A DNA stretch of 64,000 nucleotides from Chloroflexus sp. Y-396-1 (GCF_000516515.1 NZ_KI911784.1:372001-436000), one strand, 5' to 3'; counted from the stretch's first letter, positions 25,073-34,673 are shown. Numbers and translations are program-made. The notes: a model not told the origin generated them from the sequence alone.

Positions 25073-26773
25073 ATGAGTAGCGATCTGTTTGCCTCACGGC
25101 CATGGGTACGTCACTACGATCCAGGTGTACCAGCGACCCTCAACCTTACACCGGAACCGCTACCGGTCTTGTTGCAACGCGCCGCCGAGCGCTACGCCGA
25201 CGTTCCAGCGATTGCATTTTACGGTCGGAAGGTCAGCTATGCGCGCCTATGGGCAGAAGTTACCCAATTCGCACGCGGTCTGCTAAACGCCGGTTTTCAA
25301 CCTGGCGAACGGGCAGTTATTTTGTTGCCGAACATTCCCCAGGCCGTCATTGCCTGTTATGGTGTTCTCCTGGCCGGCGGGATTGTCGTGTTGGCAAACC
25401 CCATCTTTGATGCTGAGGGCTTTGCTCATGAGGTAAGCGACTCTGGGGCAACGACTGTTATTGCCCTGAGTATGTTTTACCAGTTGATCGAACAGGTACG
25501 GGCGACCATGCCCATTCCTCGCCTGATCTACACAAATCTTAAGGAGTACCTACCCTCAAGCCAGCGTGTTCTGTTCACACTGCTGCGTCAGGAACGAGAA
25601 GGTCATCGGGTACCCGATGCGCAGGCGAGTCAAGCGCTCTGGTTTCAACATCTTCTGGCGGCCGGTCAGGATGGTGATCTTCCCCATCTCAATGCCAGCG
25701 ATCCTGCCGTTATTCTTTACACCAGTGGAACGACCGGCACTGCCAAAGGGGTCTTGCATCGTCATGCAAGCCTGTACGCCAATGCAATCCAAACCCGTAT
25801 GTGGTACGCTGATGCCGAAGAGGGTAATGAGCGGGTGTTATGCGTCATTCCTTTTTCTCATGCCTATGGTATGACGGCCTGCATGAATGTCGGTATTACG
25901 TTAGGAGCAACGCTGATCTTGTTACCGACCTTCGAGACGCGCAATGTGCTGCACGCGATTCGGCGGGAGCAACCAACGATCTTCCCTGGTGTGCCACCAA
26001 TGTACGCCGCCCTCAATGAAGTTCGTGATGTCCGTAAGTACGGATTATCATCGTTGAAGAGTTGTTTGAGTGGTGCCGCACCGCTACCGATAGAGGTACA
26101 AGAAGGTTTCGAGCGCATTACACGCTGTCGATTAGTCGAGGGCTATGGATTGACCGAAGCCGGCCCGGTAACGCACGCTAATCCGCTGCGCGGCACGCGG
26201 CGCGCAGGCTCAATTGGGATTCCACTCCCTGATACAGAAGCACGGATCGTTGATCTGGAGAGCGGCGATGATCTGCCACCCGGAGCGATCGGCGAGCTGT
26301 TGGTGCGTGGTCCACAACTGATGGCAGGTTACTGGCAAAACCCCCAGGCCACTGCCGAAGCATTCACCGCGGATGGCTGGTTACGAACGGGCGACATTGC
26401 TCGTATGTTACCCGACGGTTATTTTCAGATTATCGAACGTAAAAAAGAGATGATCATCGCCGGCAACTACAACATCTACCCTCGTGACCTTGAAGAGGCC
26501 TTATACGAACACCCAACGGTCATCGATGCCGCAGTTGTTGGCGTACCTCAACCCGACGGTAACACCGAAGTGCGCGTGTTTGTTGTGACTCGTCCTGGCG
26601 AACAGGTAAGTGAAGCTGAGGTTCTGGCTTTTCTGCGTGATCGGATCAACTTACCGATTGTCCCTGACAAAATAGAGTTTCGTGAAGCACTCCCGCGCAG
26701 CTTCATCGGCAAACTCCTGCGCCGACGGTTAGTAGAAGAGTTGTTACAACGTGAACAACGACCCAGCGCTTGA
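25073..26773 (+). CDS. Acyl-CoA synthetase / long-chain fatty-acid CoA ligase
   Basis: A 566-residue AMP-forming ligase. The P-loop-like motif is ILYTSGTTGTAKGVLHRH (A3, near residue 217), followed by PFSHAYGM, the EGYGLTEAGPVTHANP A5 motif, WLRTGDIARMLPDGYFQIIERKKEMIIAGNYNIYP (A7-A8) and the late Lys in PRSFIGKLLRR (A10). It activates a carboxylic acid with ATP and CoA; FadD-type fatty acid activation is most likely, but other acids are possible. A good promoter lies upstream and no linked beta-oxidation gene is present. Confidence 0.9.
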   Translation: MSSDLFASRPWVRHYDPGVPATLNLTPEPLPVLLQRAAERYADVPAIAFYGRKVSYARLWAEVTQFARGLLNAGFQPGERAVILLPNIPQAVIACYGVLLAGGIVVLANPIFDAEGFAHEVSDSGATTVIALSMFYQLIEQVRATMPIPRLIYTNLKEYLPSSQRVLFTLLRQEREGHRVPDAQASQALWFQHLLAAGQDGDLPHLNASDPAVILYTSGTTGTAKGVLHRHASLYANAIQTRMWYADAEEGNERVLCVIPFSHAYGMTACMNVGITLGATLILLPTFETRNVLHAIRREQPTIFPGVPPMYAALNEVRDVRKYGLSSLKSCLSGAAPLPIEVQEGFERITRCRLVEGYGLTEAGPVTHANPLRGTRRAGSIGIPLPDTEARIVDLESGDDLPPGAIGELLVRGPQLMAGYWQNPQATAEAFTADGWLRTGDIARMLPDGYFQIIERKKEMIIAGNYNIYPRDLEEALYEHPTVIDAAVVGVPQPDGNTEVRVFVVTRPGEQVSEAEVLAFLRDRINLPIVPDKIEFREALPRSFIGKLLRRRLVEELLQREQRPSA

Positions 26774-27318
26774 GTGCCGTTGAATGACCCGCGAGAGTAT
26801 GCTGGCCGATCAACGCAACATCAGGTTCACAGAAGGATCATCTTGCAACGTCCAGACGATAAGTCTCGTATATACATAGCAGGCTTCACACAATAATGAC
26901 TTCACTGCAAAAAGGCAATCGTCTCACCACAGAGACCACAGAGATCACAGAGGCTACAGATAGATTTATCTTCTGTCCAAAATAGAGCATAAAAATTTTT
27001 CTTATATGCCTTAAAAGTTGAAAAAACACCCTTTTACTCATAAATCTTGCACGCTCTGCACGCCCTATGTACTCCATGATAAGTTTTTGTAGTAGACTCA
27101 ATAATCTTTCAGCGAAAAACTGAAAACGTTCCCAAATACCGAGGATGCCGGTCTCTGTACAGCACGATGTCGTGATATAGAATCCGCTCCAAACTAACGA
27201 CCATATCTCAAGAGTGCCGATAGATACCCGGTATACCTGTGTATCCTACAGACATGGTGGATTGCAAGATCCTTATGTCATCTTGCTGAACGACAGCTCA
27301 AGCGAAGGAGGAGAGGTT
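26774..27318. other. AT-rich intergenic stretch with a 9-bp repeat
   Basis: No gene is seen. Four near-copies of ACCACAGAG stand in tandem at 26926-26961. The rest is AT-rich and should contain the promoter of the SPFH pair, but no clear -35/-10 is seen. Confidence 0.55.
26926..26961. repeat. Tandem 9-bp CACAGAG repeat
   Basis: ACCACAGAG, ACCACAGAG, ATCACAGAG and GCTACAGAT follow each other at 9-base steps. Confidence 0.7.
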
Positions 27319-28833
27319 ATGAACCGCTTGCAACGAGGCCTTGCTACTGCCAGGCAAATCCTGGAAAGCGGTGAACTCGAACAACTACAAATTAAAGCCA
27401 GCGACTTCATTTCCCAACGCGCAGGTAACGAAAGTGGGGCTACCCGGATCGAGCAAATGAGTGTCCTGCTCGATGAAGCCGCCGAATTGCTCAACCGTAA
27501 CTTCCAGCAACGAGAGTCAAGCGGGCAAATTGCCAATGTCATTTCACCGGTTGTCATCCCGCGTGATCCACGATCTTCGTTCTGGATCGTTATCACGATT
27601 GTGCTGGTAGTGATTGGCCTGATCGGCTGGCTCTTTAGCCTGCTCATCGACACCGTTTCGTTTGGCTTCACCAACCTGAGTCTTGTTCTGTTCGGCCCCC
27701 ATTACTGGCTTCTCGTTGTTGGGTATGTTGTTTACAGCCTTTGGCGCAATACCTTCATTATGGTGCCAGATGGTTGTCAGGCGCTGATCACCCGTTTTGG
27801 CAAACTCGAAGAGATTGCACCGGCGGGGCGGAAAATCTTACTCGATCCCTGGAAACGGGTGAGCTACATTGTCAATGTCACTCGCGAGTATCCGTACAAC
27901 GCACCAATTCGTGAAGCGCCGACAGCCTCGCGGGTGAATGCCTCAGTAGACCTCTTCCTGCAATTTAAAATTGAAGACCCGGCCGCATTCATCTTTACCC
28001 TGGGTGGCGCCAAGGGTTTTCAAGAGAAATTACAGAACGCGGTGAGTGAAGTCACCCGCGCTCTCATTTACGAACAACGGGCAGAGGCCATCTATGACCT
28101 AGTTGGCGAGAGCACGCAAAACCTGCTCAGCACCCTGAACCAGCAATTTCTCCCTGCAGTACGCTTTGTCAACGCCAACATCACCCACGCCGAGCCTTCC
28201 AGTCAGGAATACCGGATCGATCTCGCCAAACCAGAAATGATTCGGGTTGCGAAAGAGGCATACACCTATGAATACCAACTGGCCCTACGAAAAGAACAGG
28301 ACGAGGGTGATCTCAACCGTGAATTGACCAGCCTGCGCGAGCAGTTATCGGCCATCCAAGCCGAAATTGCAACCTACCAGGCCCAGATCGATACGGCTCG
28401 TGAACGAGAGATTCATCGAGCGAACGCTTACGCCAGCCAGTTGCTCAGCGAAGCCGAAAGTGCGGCGCGAGCTAATGCAGCATTGCTCGAAGCTCAGGCG
28501 CTCGATATTCGTGCGGTAGGCGCCGCACGGTATCCTGAAATCTTGCAGTACCGCTATCAACAAGATATTCTCGACCGACTCGAAGCAGTAGCCGACCATC
28601 TGCCGCAAATTGTCCAGGTCAGCGGCAGTGACGATACGGTCATCGACTATCTGGCCTTGGCGCAACGAATGCTGGGTATTACCGATACCCAACTCTACTC
28701 ACCGGAAGATGTTACTGCGATTCGCAGCCGCATGCAAGAGATTCGCCAGCGGATTTTGGCCCGCACCGAACAGATCAAGCAAGTAATTGCAGGCGGAAGC
28801 GATCAGACCGATACGAAAGGAGATAACCAGTGA
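27319..28833 (+). CDS. SPFH/band-7-like membrane protein (large)
   Basis: A 504-residue protein. The ATG at 27319 is preferred because GGAGGAGAGG lies just before it; the long open frame to 27214 lacks one. Two membrane segments (about residues 82-108 and 112-138) are followed by a band-7-like domain (VPDGCQALITRFGKLEEIAPAGRK, near 150) and a long helical, coiled-coil part (residues 310-400) rich in Glu, Gln and Arg. It probably assembles into membrane-associated oligomers like flotillin or HflK/C. It is coupled to a related gene by a GTGA overlap. Confidence 0.8.
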   Translation: MNRLQRGLATARQILESGELEQLQIKASDFISQRAGNESGATRIEQMSVLLDEAAELLNRNFQQRESSGQIANVISPVVIPRDPRSSFWIVITIVLVVIGLIGWLFSLLIDTVSFGFTNLSLVLFGPHYWLLVVGYVVYSLWRNTFIMVPDGCQALITRFGKLEEIAPAGRKILLDPWKRVSYIVNVTREYPYNAPIREAPTASRVNASVDLFLQFKIEDPAAFIFTLGGAKGFQEKLQNAVSEVTRALIYEQRAEAIYDLVGESTQNLLSTLNQQFLPAVRFVNANITHAEPSSQEYRIDLAKPEMIRVAKEAYTYEYQLALRKEQDEGDLNRELTSLREQLSAIQAEIATYQAQIDTAREREIHRANAYASQLLSEAESAARANAALLEAQALDIRAVGAARYPEILQYRYQQDILDRLEAVADHLPQIVQVSGSDDTVIDYLALAQRMLGITDTQLYSPEDVTAIRSRMQEIRQRILARTEQIKQVIAGGSDQTDTKGDNQ

Positions 28834-30065
28834 GCGATACCCGACGCGAATTTTCCCGCATTCGTGAGGCGGTAGCAACCTGGAACCGTATCCGGCAACT
28901 TCTCCGTTCAGGTGAAGAGGGCCAACTGGTGCCGGTGGTGATCCCCAAAGATCGACGACGAGCACGTTGGCTTTTCCCACTAGCCATCAGCTTATACCTC
29001 CTCGGCATGGCTGTTTTCAGTGGAGGTATTTTCGGCGCCCTGATGCTGTTGCTGGCATTTTTGATGTTCATTGCCGCGGGCATTTCATTCTTCCTCAACG
29101 CAATTGTGGAGATAGAGCAAGGAACCACCGGTATTCTCTCGCACTGGGGACAGATCGTCGGTACGCTGCCACCGGGCCGTCATTATCTATGGTGGCCATG
29201 GGAGAAGGTAGAAGCGGTGGTTGATACCAGTACTGAAATTCCCTACACTGCCCCGGTGATGGCGGCGCCAACCCGTGAAAATGTACCGCTGAAGTCGATA
29301 GAGTTTTTTCTGAAATTCCGCATTGAAGACCCGATTGCCTTCTTCCGCCGATTAGGGGCGAGCAACTTTGATCTAGTGCTGAGCAGTGCTGTTCAGGATG
29401 CCATTCGCCAACGGGCACGACGGGTCGAAACCGAACGTGCATACGACCTGCGCGGTAGTGATGTTGGTGATATGCAAGAGTTGCTCAATCGCCAACTCGC
29501 TCGTTATGGTGTCCGCATCACCGGCGCTAATATACCCGACGTGCAATTACCCGATCAGTATCAGCAACATCTGGCCACTCGTGAGCGGGTTGCAAAAGAG
29601 TTGCAGGCTTACGAACGGGAGTGGGAGCTGATCAAAAAGCAGCGGATCGATAGCTTGCTGCTGGAAATCGAACGGGCGAAAAAGGTGCGCGATGCCAAGC
29701 TAGTTGAAGTACGGGAAGCCATCAACAAGGCGCGCGAGAATGTAGCACGCATGCTACAAGAGAAAGAGACCGAAGCTCAGCGAATACGCTGGGAGATTGA
29801 GGCGCGTGGTCGAGCAACGCTCCGTCAGGCTGAAAACGAGGCCCGTGGTCTGGAATATCTGGGCCGGGCTTATCAAGATAACCGGGCCGTATTACAGTAT
29901 GAACTTGCCCGTCGCCGTTTACAGGTCGCTGAAACGCTGATGAAACGCGCCCCGCGGCCAATCGTTATTAAGAGCGATGGTGGCGATACTTCTGCTTTAA
30001 CCACGCTGCTGACAGCTCGGTTATTACCGACATTAACCGGTAACTCTCACGAAGCGACACAGTAG
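28830..30065 (+). CDS. SPFH/band-7-like membrane protein (partner)
   Basis: A 411-residue protein with the same plan as its neighbour: an N-terminal helix, two membrane segments (about 48-68 and 70-92), a band-7-like domain beginning IEQGTTGILSHWGQIVGTLPPGRH, and a charged helical tail (250-360) with KARENVARMLQEKETEAQRI. It starts with GTG overlapping the upstream stop. The two sequences are alike in the IEDPxAF region, which suggests an old duplication and a heteromeric complex as in HflK-HflC. No protease gene is adjacent. Confidence 0.82.
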   Translation: MSDTRREFSRIREAVATWNRIRQLLRSGEEGQLVPVVIPKDRRRARWLFPLAISLYLLGMAVFSGGIFGALMLLLAFLMFIAAGISFFLNAIVEIEQGTTGILSHWGQIVGTLPPGRHYLWWPWEKVEAVVDTSTEIPYTAPVMAAPTRENVPLKSIEFFLKFRIEDPIAFFRRLGASNFDLVLSSAVQDAIRQRARRVETERAYDLRGSDVGDMQELLNRQLARYGVRITGANIPDVQLPDQYQQHLATRERVAKELQAYEREWELIKKQRIDSLLLEIERAKKVRDAKLVEVREAINKARENVARMLQEKETEAQRIRWEIEARGRATLRQAENEARGLEYLGRAYQDNRAVLQYELARRRLQVAETLMKRAPRPIVIKSDGGDTSALTTLLTARLLPTLTGNSHEATQ

Positions 30066-30389
30066 GAGGAAGAATGTGTAGCGAATGGTTAGAGCGCGTC
30101 CGCCACACTCACCCCAAATAGGGTGCTAACGCTGCTCGATGTCATAACGGATCGCTGAATAGCACCCTGTTTTAAATATGTATGTAGGTCTGAGAAAATG
30201 TATTCGGATTAAGAGCCTATCCGAAGTCTCACGGTACGGCGGATGAAACCTGATGATGTACGGGCGCAGCGGCGCTGCGCCCCAACCGCTCTTCTTCTGC
30301 GACAGGGTATTCTGGATAGGTTCTAACTAGAACAAGTGGAGTGCAGACCTTTCTAAACACCAACCCTACACCGGTCGGGAGATAAGATT
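30066..30389. other. Intergenic space holding a MITE-like element
   Basis: Between convergent genes. It contains the element listed at 30215-30325 and no gene. Confidence 0.6.
30215..30325 (+). repeat. MITE-like element, copy A
   Basis: Ends carry inverted CCTATCCGAA (30216-30225) and ATTCTGGATAGG (30309-30320). The middle has TACGGCGGATGAAACCTG and the palindrome GGGCGCAGCGGCGCTGCGCCC. A closely matching reverse copy lies at 49480-49560. Confidence 0.7.
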
Positions 30390-31361
30390 TCACGTACCCT
30401 GCTGAAAACGATCAAGCACCTGTAAGGCGGTATCGGTATCAGTTATCAACGTATGACAAAGCCGACCACGTATTGCGGCTGTAATCGCTTCGACTTTATG
30501 ATCGCCTGCGGCAATAACCACCACATGCGGAATTTGGCGAATGCTCGGCCACTCCAGTGAAATAATACGTGATTCCCAGGGACACGGGACGTGTTGCCCA
30601 TCTTTATCGTAATACCGCATCAACATCTCGCCGACCACTCCCCGCTCTTGCAATTGCTGGATATCGTGTGGTGATAGCAGACCGACCCTGACGAGGGTCG
30701 TGTCAGGACCAACATGACCAAGACCGACATAGGCAATATCGACTCGTCGCACCTCTTCGAGCGCCTGTCGCAAACTTGGCTCTTGGAGCAAGGCCTGGCG
30801 CGTTTCCTCACTTGCGACTAACACCGGCGCCGACAACGTTTTCAACGTTGCGTTCAGACGCTGTGCTACCAGCCAACTAATCGAGTATGGGTTGGATTGA
30901 CCGACCATCGTACCGGCCAGGTCGCACACTGTCACCGTATAGCGCTTCTTCGGGGTATGAATGTATGGTGCCATACGTGAAACTGTTGTACTCCATCCCA
31001 TCCCGATCCGCAGGTCATTGCGCAAGTGTTGATGGAGATGGTCAGCAGCAGCTTTCCCAACCGCTTCTAAGGTTTCCTCAAAATTACGGCGGCTTTGAAC
31101 AATGAATGCCTCTTTCAGCGATGTAACTGCTAACAAACGTTGCTGTAACTCAAACTCTTGGGGTAGTGGGCGCGTAATCCGAAACTCTACAATCCCCTCA
31201 CGACGCGCTTTTTGCAGGAGTCTGGTCACCTTGATCCGGGGAATGCCCAAACGCATAGCAATCTGGTCATGCGTCAAATCCTCGTGGTAGTACAACCAGG
31301 CGACTACGACCATCAGACCATCGCTGTTCGTCTCAGTAGTACGTGTTGGTGTACGTTTCAT
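30390..31361 (-). CDS. SorC/DeoR-type sugar-binding transcriptional regulator
   Basis: A 323-residue regulator. An N-terminal helix-turn-helix (EDLTHDQIAMRLGIPRIKVTRLLQKARREGIVEFRI, residues ~27-62) is followed by a SorC sugar-phosphate-binding domain with GMGWSTTVSRMAPY, CDLAGTMVGQSNPYS and VGLGHVGPDTTLVRVG. Its ATG overlaps the upstream stop by four bases, so it is made with the operon. The likely effector is a phosphorylated intermediate of the pathway encoded upstream. Its operator is probably the palindrome at 42861-42874; both points are inference. Confidence 0.88.
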   Translation of the reverse strand: MKRTPTRTTETNSDGLMVVVAWLYYHEDLTHDQIAMRLGIPRIKVTRLLQKARREGIVEFRITRPLPQEFELQQRLLAVTSLKEAFIVQSRRNFEETLEAVGKAAADHLHQHLRNDLRIGMGWSTTVSRMAPYIHTPKKRYTVTVCDLAGTMVGQSNPYSISWLVAQRLNATLKTLSAPVLVASEETRQALLQEPSLRQALEEVRRVDIAYVGLGHVGPDTTLVRVGLLSPHDIQQLQERGVVGEMLMRYYDKDGQHVPCPWESRIISLEWPSIRQIPHVVVIAAGDHKVEAITAAIRGRLCHTLITDTDTALQVLDRFQQGT

Positions 31362-32515
31362 TTATTCCTCAAGAGCTGTAGCACGTGCGCCTCGGCATCA
31401 GTCAGAGCCTTTCTTGCTGACTTTTCGCCTGTGAACGCCGCATAGATGGACGGATACATTACGCTTAATATATCACTCAATCTATGCGTGAATGGTAGAG
31501 TCCGGCAACGCTGGAGCAGCTCCCACTGTGCAGGCAACCAAAAGTAGCGCTGAAGATTTTGTGGTGAATATGTGCTCTTCCGAACCGGACTACCGGCAAC
31601 CCGTAGCAGGTATTCATCCATCTGCCGATCTGCGACACGCAACAACCATTCAGCCACCCTGCACCGTATCGAATGGGACTGGTGTGCAGGTAGACCTATC
31701 CCCCATGTTCCATTCCAGGGCTGCGCATATACGCCGGCACGGTATGGTACAACATTTCCGGCTTCGATTGCAGCGCCAAATATTGCCCCGGCCTGTCCAC
31801 CCCACGTGGTCGCTACGCTCACCTTATGCTCCGCAAGCACACGACCAATTTCGAGATTACCATACGTATGCACGTCAGGAGGACAATACGCCTTTAGCGC
31901 AATATATTCTGCCAACGACTCCACTGCCTGTGGCGTTGTGAAAGTCGGGTTCAAATCTGCATCAAATAGCTCTCCTCCGAAGTCCCACAGAAAAGGAAGC
32001 CAATCGAGAAATATTTCACTAGCAGCCGCTTTCAGCGCAATACCGTAACGTTCAGGAGGACGATGCGCATTTCGCACAACCGCGCTCAATTGTGCAGGGT
32101 GTATCACGAGCGTTCCCGGCTCATCAGAGAAACCGCTTACATCTGAGTGGTAAAAGCAGATATGACCATCTGAGAACCAGGGCACAAGATACCACTCGCC
32201 TGCTCGGCTACATTCTGCATATATCGAGGGGAGAATATCATCCAGACCATAACCGGCAACAACTGCTGCATCTACCTCATCTACCGGTAAAGGTGCTACC
32301 AGGCCAGCATAAATAAGAGAGTCGAGCCAAACATGGCCAGGGATGAAAACAGCCTGAAATGGACAGAGGTCAGCATTCAGGCTTGCAAGTAACGTTGGAT
32401 AGTAGTCTTCCCAACGAACAATCTCGATCTGCGCATCTAAATCAGGGCGCTGTGCGAGGAGAGGTTGCAATGCCTCTACTGCCGGATCGTTGGGGCCAAG
32501 TAATCGGATTGCCAT
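31358..32515 (-). CDS. Solute-binding-protein-like protein without signal peptide
   Basis: A 385-residue protein with the shape of an extracellular solute-binding protein family 1 member (ALQPLLAQRPDLDAQIEIVRWEDYYPTLLASLNA, then YAGLVAPLPVDE, WYLVPWFSDGHICFYHSDV, and ATTWGGQAG). The N-terminus MAIRLLGPNDPAVEAL has no signal peptide or lipobox, so it is probably cytoplasmic. The ATG has GGAGGG upstream and lies 40 bases inside the end of the RuBisCO-like gene. It may sense a ligand in the cytoplasm or have lost its signal; it is coupled to the regulator by ATGA. Confidence 0.75.
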   Translation of the reverse strand: MAIRLLGPNDPAVEALQPLLAQRPDLDAQIEIVRWEDYYPTLLASLNADLCPFQAVFIPGHVWLDSLIYAGLVAPLPVDEVDAAVVAGYGLDDILPSIYAECSRAGEWYLVPWFSDGHICFYHSDVSGFSDEPGTLVIHPAQLSAVVRNAHRPPERYGIALKAAASEIFLDWLPFLWDFGGELFDADLNPTFTTPQAVESLAEYIALKAYCPPDVHTYGNLEIGRVLAEHKVSVATTWGGQAGAIFGAAIEAGNVVPYRAGVYAQPWNGTWGIGLPAHQSHSIRCRVAEWLLRVADRQMDEYLLRVAGSPVRKSTYSPQNLQRYFWLPAQWELLQRCRTLPFTHRLSDILSVMYPSIYAAFTGEKSARKALTDAEAHVLQLLRNK

Positions 32516-33666
32516 AAAACTTGCCCTCCTTGCAAGACCGACTCGCGAAAGAGTTGACTCGCTCTTTGCAGGCCCTGTGGATGACGATGCAAATCGCCGC
32601 CGATCAGCAAGATCACGTCTTTGCCATAAGTTTCCATCATTTCAGCAATTCGTTCGATCTTCATCCCACCTGCTGGCGCAGGAAAGATTGGTTTCACATG
32701 CCCCAAAGGTTCACGCGCCGCCTGCGCGATAGAAAGACATTCTTCGCGCGAGAAGGAAAACCGACCGCCAAAATTGGGAAAGATAACAATATCCGCTCCG
32801 GCCAAGCGACCGATCAACCCAAAGAGGACGCGATGAGAAATCCCATTGAACGGAGAAGTAACGAAACTCCCCAAAAAAGTAGGATGATATAATATGGGAA
32901 GAGCAATCTGATCATCGTCTGCCAACGCCTGCATCCGGTCAAAACCAACAATACCGGGGGAAACCAACAATGCACCAGCACCGGCTTGTTTAGCGAAGTA
33001 CGCTCGTTCAAACAATTGCTCGCCAGGAGCAGTCACGTTTGGCGCATAGATGCTTACCCGGCCCGATTGCTGATTTGCTTGTTGTACCGACGCCGTACAG
33101 CGGCTGACCCGTTCACGGTAAGATGAGAATGACTGATTCGTCAGACCATGATCGTCTTTGATAATATCCACCCCACCCAATGCACATTCGTATACTTGTC
33201 GCGATAACTCCACTACTGGCAGACCCATCGGTTTGATCGCTGTGCAGAGTAGTGGACGATCAAAGGCACCTACCAGCGAGCGAACACCTGAAATACCAAA
33301 ACGAGGGCCGCAATAATCGCGCAATAGTGCTTCTGGCAAATGCAAATCCTGCACTCGGATACCGGGTTTAAGACTGATATTCCCAAAAATAACATTCAGA
33401 AACTGGGTAAGCTCACCTTGCACAATTTCAACAGCATAACTGATGCGAACACGAAATGTATTATTATCACAAGCATCTACCTCTTCTATCCGACCAATAA
33501 TTGAGCTACGAATATCATCATCTGGAACTAAGTCGGCTGGAAATTCTATTGTCTGTTCGACACAAATATCTTCAGCCTTTCGCATCACCTCTTCGTAATT
33601 ACCGACAATGTGATACACAACAGAAAAACGTTCACCACTGAGATTTAACGTAGTTGGCGCTAACAT
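32476..33666 (-). CDS. RuBisCO-like protein (form IV)
   Basis: A 396-residue homologue of the RuBisCO large subunit that probably does not fix CO2. The N-terminal domain and the barrel are present: KPMGLPVVELSRQVYECALGGVDIIKDDHGLTNQSF corresponds to the Lys-containing activation motif, but with His where RuBisCO has Glu in KDDE. YAPNVTAPGEQLFERA, HPTFLGSF and GGRFSFSREECLSIA follow, and FPAPAGGMKIERI...LLIGGDLHRHP is the phosphate-binding end. The loop-6 Lys motif of true RuBisCO is not seen. With MtnK- and MtnA-like genes in the operon, an isomerase acting on a 5-substituted ribulose 1-phosphate is plausible (inference). It overlaps the transketolase stop by one base. Confidence 0.88.
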   Translation of the reverse strand: MLAPTTLNLSGERFSVVYHIVGNYEEVMRKAEDICVEQTIEFPADLVPDDDIRSSIIGRIEEVDACDNNTFRVRISYAVEIVQGELTQFLNVIFGNISLKPGIRVQDLHLPEALLRDYCGPRFGISGVRSLVGAFDRPLLCTAIKPMGLPVVELSRQVYECALGGVDIIKDDHGLTNQSFSSYRERVSRCTASVQQANQQSGRVSIYAPNVTAPGEQLFERAYFAKQAGAGALLVSPGIVGFDRMQALADDDQIALPILYHPTFLGSFVTSPFNGISHRVLFGLIGRLAGADIVIFPNFGGRFSFSREECLSIAQAAREPLGHVKPIFPAPAGGMKIERIAEMMETYGKDVILLIGGDLHRHPQGLQRASQLFRESVLQGGQVLWQSDYLAPTIRQ

Positions 33667-34673
33667 TACAGATCCTCCGCTTTACTGGTAGAACGAATCG
33701 GTTGCTGAACGGTTATCTGTACATCATCTTCATCAATGCCAAGAGTTTCGCCCAATAATTGTTCAATACTACGAACCAACGTCAAAGCATCGAGACCATA
33801 ATATTTCATCAAATATGTCTTGCTCCCTCCATGAGCAAAAGTGTCTCGAAGGCCAATGCGAATCAAACGCTTACCTAATCCGGTTTCAGCGAGCGCTTCT
33901 GCGACAGCCGAACCCAAACCACCGATAATGGTGTGATTCTCGAACGTTATTACTCCGTAGGCCACTTGCGAGGCAATCTCTACTACCTCTTGCGTGTGAA
34001 ATGGTTTAAGGGTATTCACATGCACGTGGTACATTGACACGCCAACTCGCTGCAAGGCAGCGGACACCTTTAGCGCTTCCTCAGTACAAATCCCGCTGCT
34101 AAACAGGGCAATATCGCTTCCTATTGAGAGAATACGCGCTTTACCGACCTGCAACGGCTCGGTCGGATCGAACAGGCGTGGAATATCGCCGCGTAATTGA
34201 CGAACATACACCGGCCCGCGAATTGGCTGAATAGCGTCGAACACACTTTCCACCTCAGTAGCATCCCCGGTTTCGATGACAGTCATGTTGGGGATAGCAC
34301 GCATAATCGCTATATCATCAATTGCCTGATGGGTAGCTCCGCCAGGGGTAGTTATGCCGGGTAAAAATCCGAAGATACGTACCGGTAAGTTTGGGTAGGC
34401 AATAGACATCGCAATTTGGTCGAGTGCACGTCGGTAAAGAAAGACGGCAAACGTATGCACGAAGGGCGTGAATCCCTCACGAGCCATTCCGCCAGCAAAG
34501 CTCATCATATTCTGTTCGGTCATACCGAACGAATAAAAACGATCTGGATATGTATCACGAAACAGATCAACTTCAGTCGAGCTTGTTAGATCGGCAGAGA
34601 ACACCACGACTTCAGGTTTATCCTTTGCCCACTCGACTAGCTTACGAGCATGTACTCGCGACTCAAGCACCAT
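33666..34673 (-). CDS. Transketolase, C-terminal section
   Basis: A 335-residue protein corresponding to the pyrimidine-binding and C-terminal domains of transketolase. It contains the catalytic glutamate motif FGMTEQNMMSFAGGMAREGFTPF (near 50), PGGATHQAIDDIAIMRAIPNM and GLGSAVAEALAETG. It overlaps the N-terminal half gene by 11 bases. Split transketolases are common beside sugar operons. The pair needs thiamine diphosphate and would move or release a two-carbon unit. Confidence 0.9.
   Translation of the reverse strand: MVLESRVHARKLVEWAKDKPEVVVFSADLTSSTEVDLFRDTYPDRFYSFGMTEQNMMSFAGGMAREGFTPFVHTFAVFLYRRALDQIAMSIAYPNLPVRIFGFLPGITTPGGATHQAIDDIAIMRAIPNMTVIETGDATEVESVFDAIQPIRGPVYVRQLRGDIPRLFDPTEPLQVGKARILSIGSDIALFSSGICTEEALKVSAALQRVGVSMYHVHVNTLKPFHTQEVVEIASQVAYGVITFENHTIIGGLGSAVAEALAETGLGKRLIRIGLRDTFAHGGSKTYLMKYYGLDALTLVRSIEQLLGETLGIDEDDVQITVQQPIRSTSKAEDL

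Noticed and set aside
32476-33666. True RuBisCO large subunit
   Set aside because: The KDDE motif is changed and the loop-6 lysine motif is missing; no small subunit gene or phosphoribulokinase is near.
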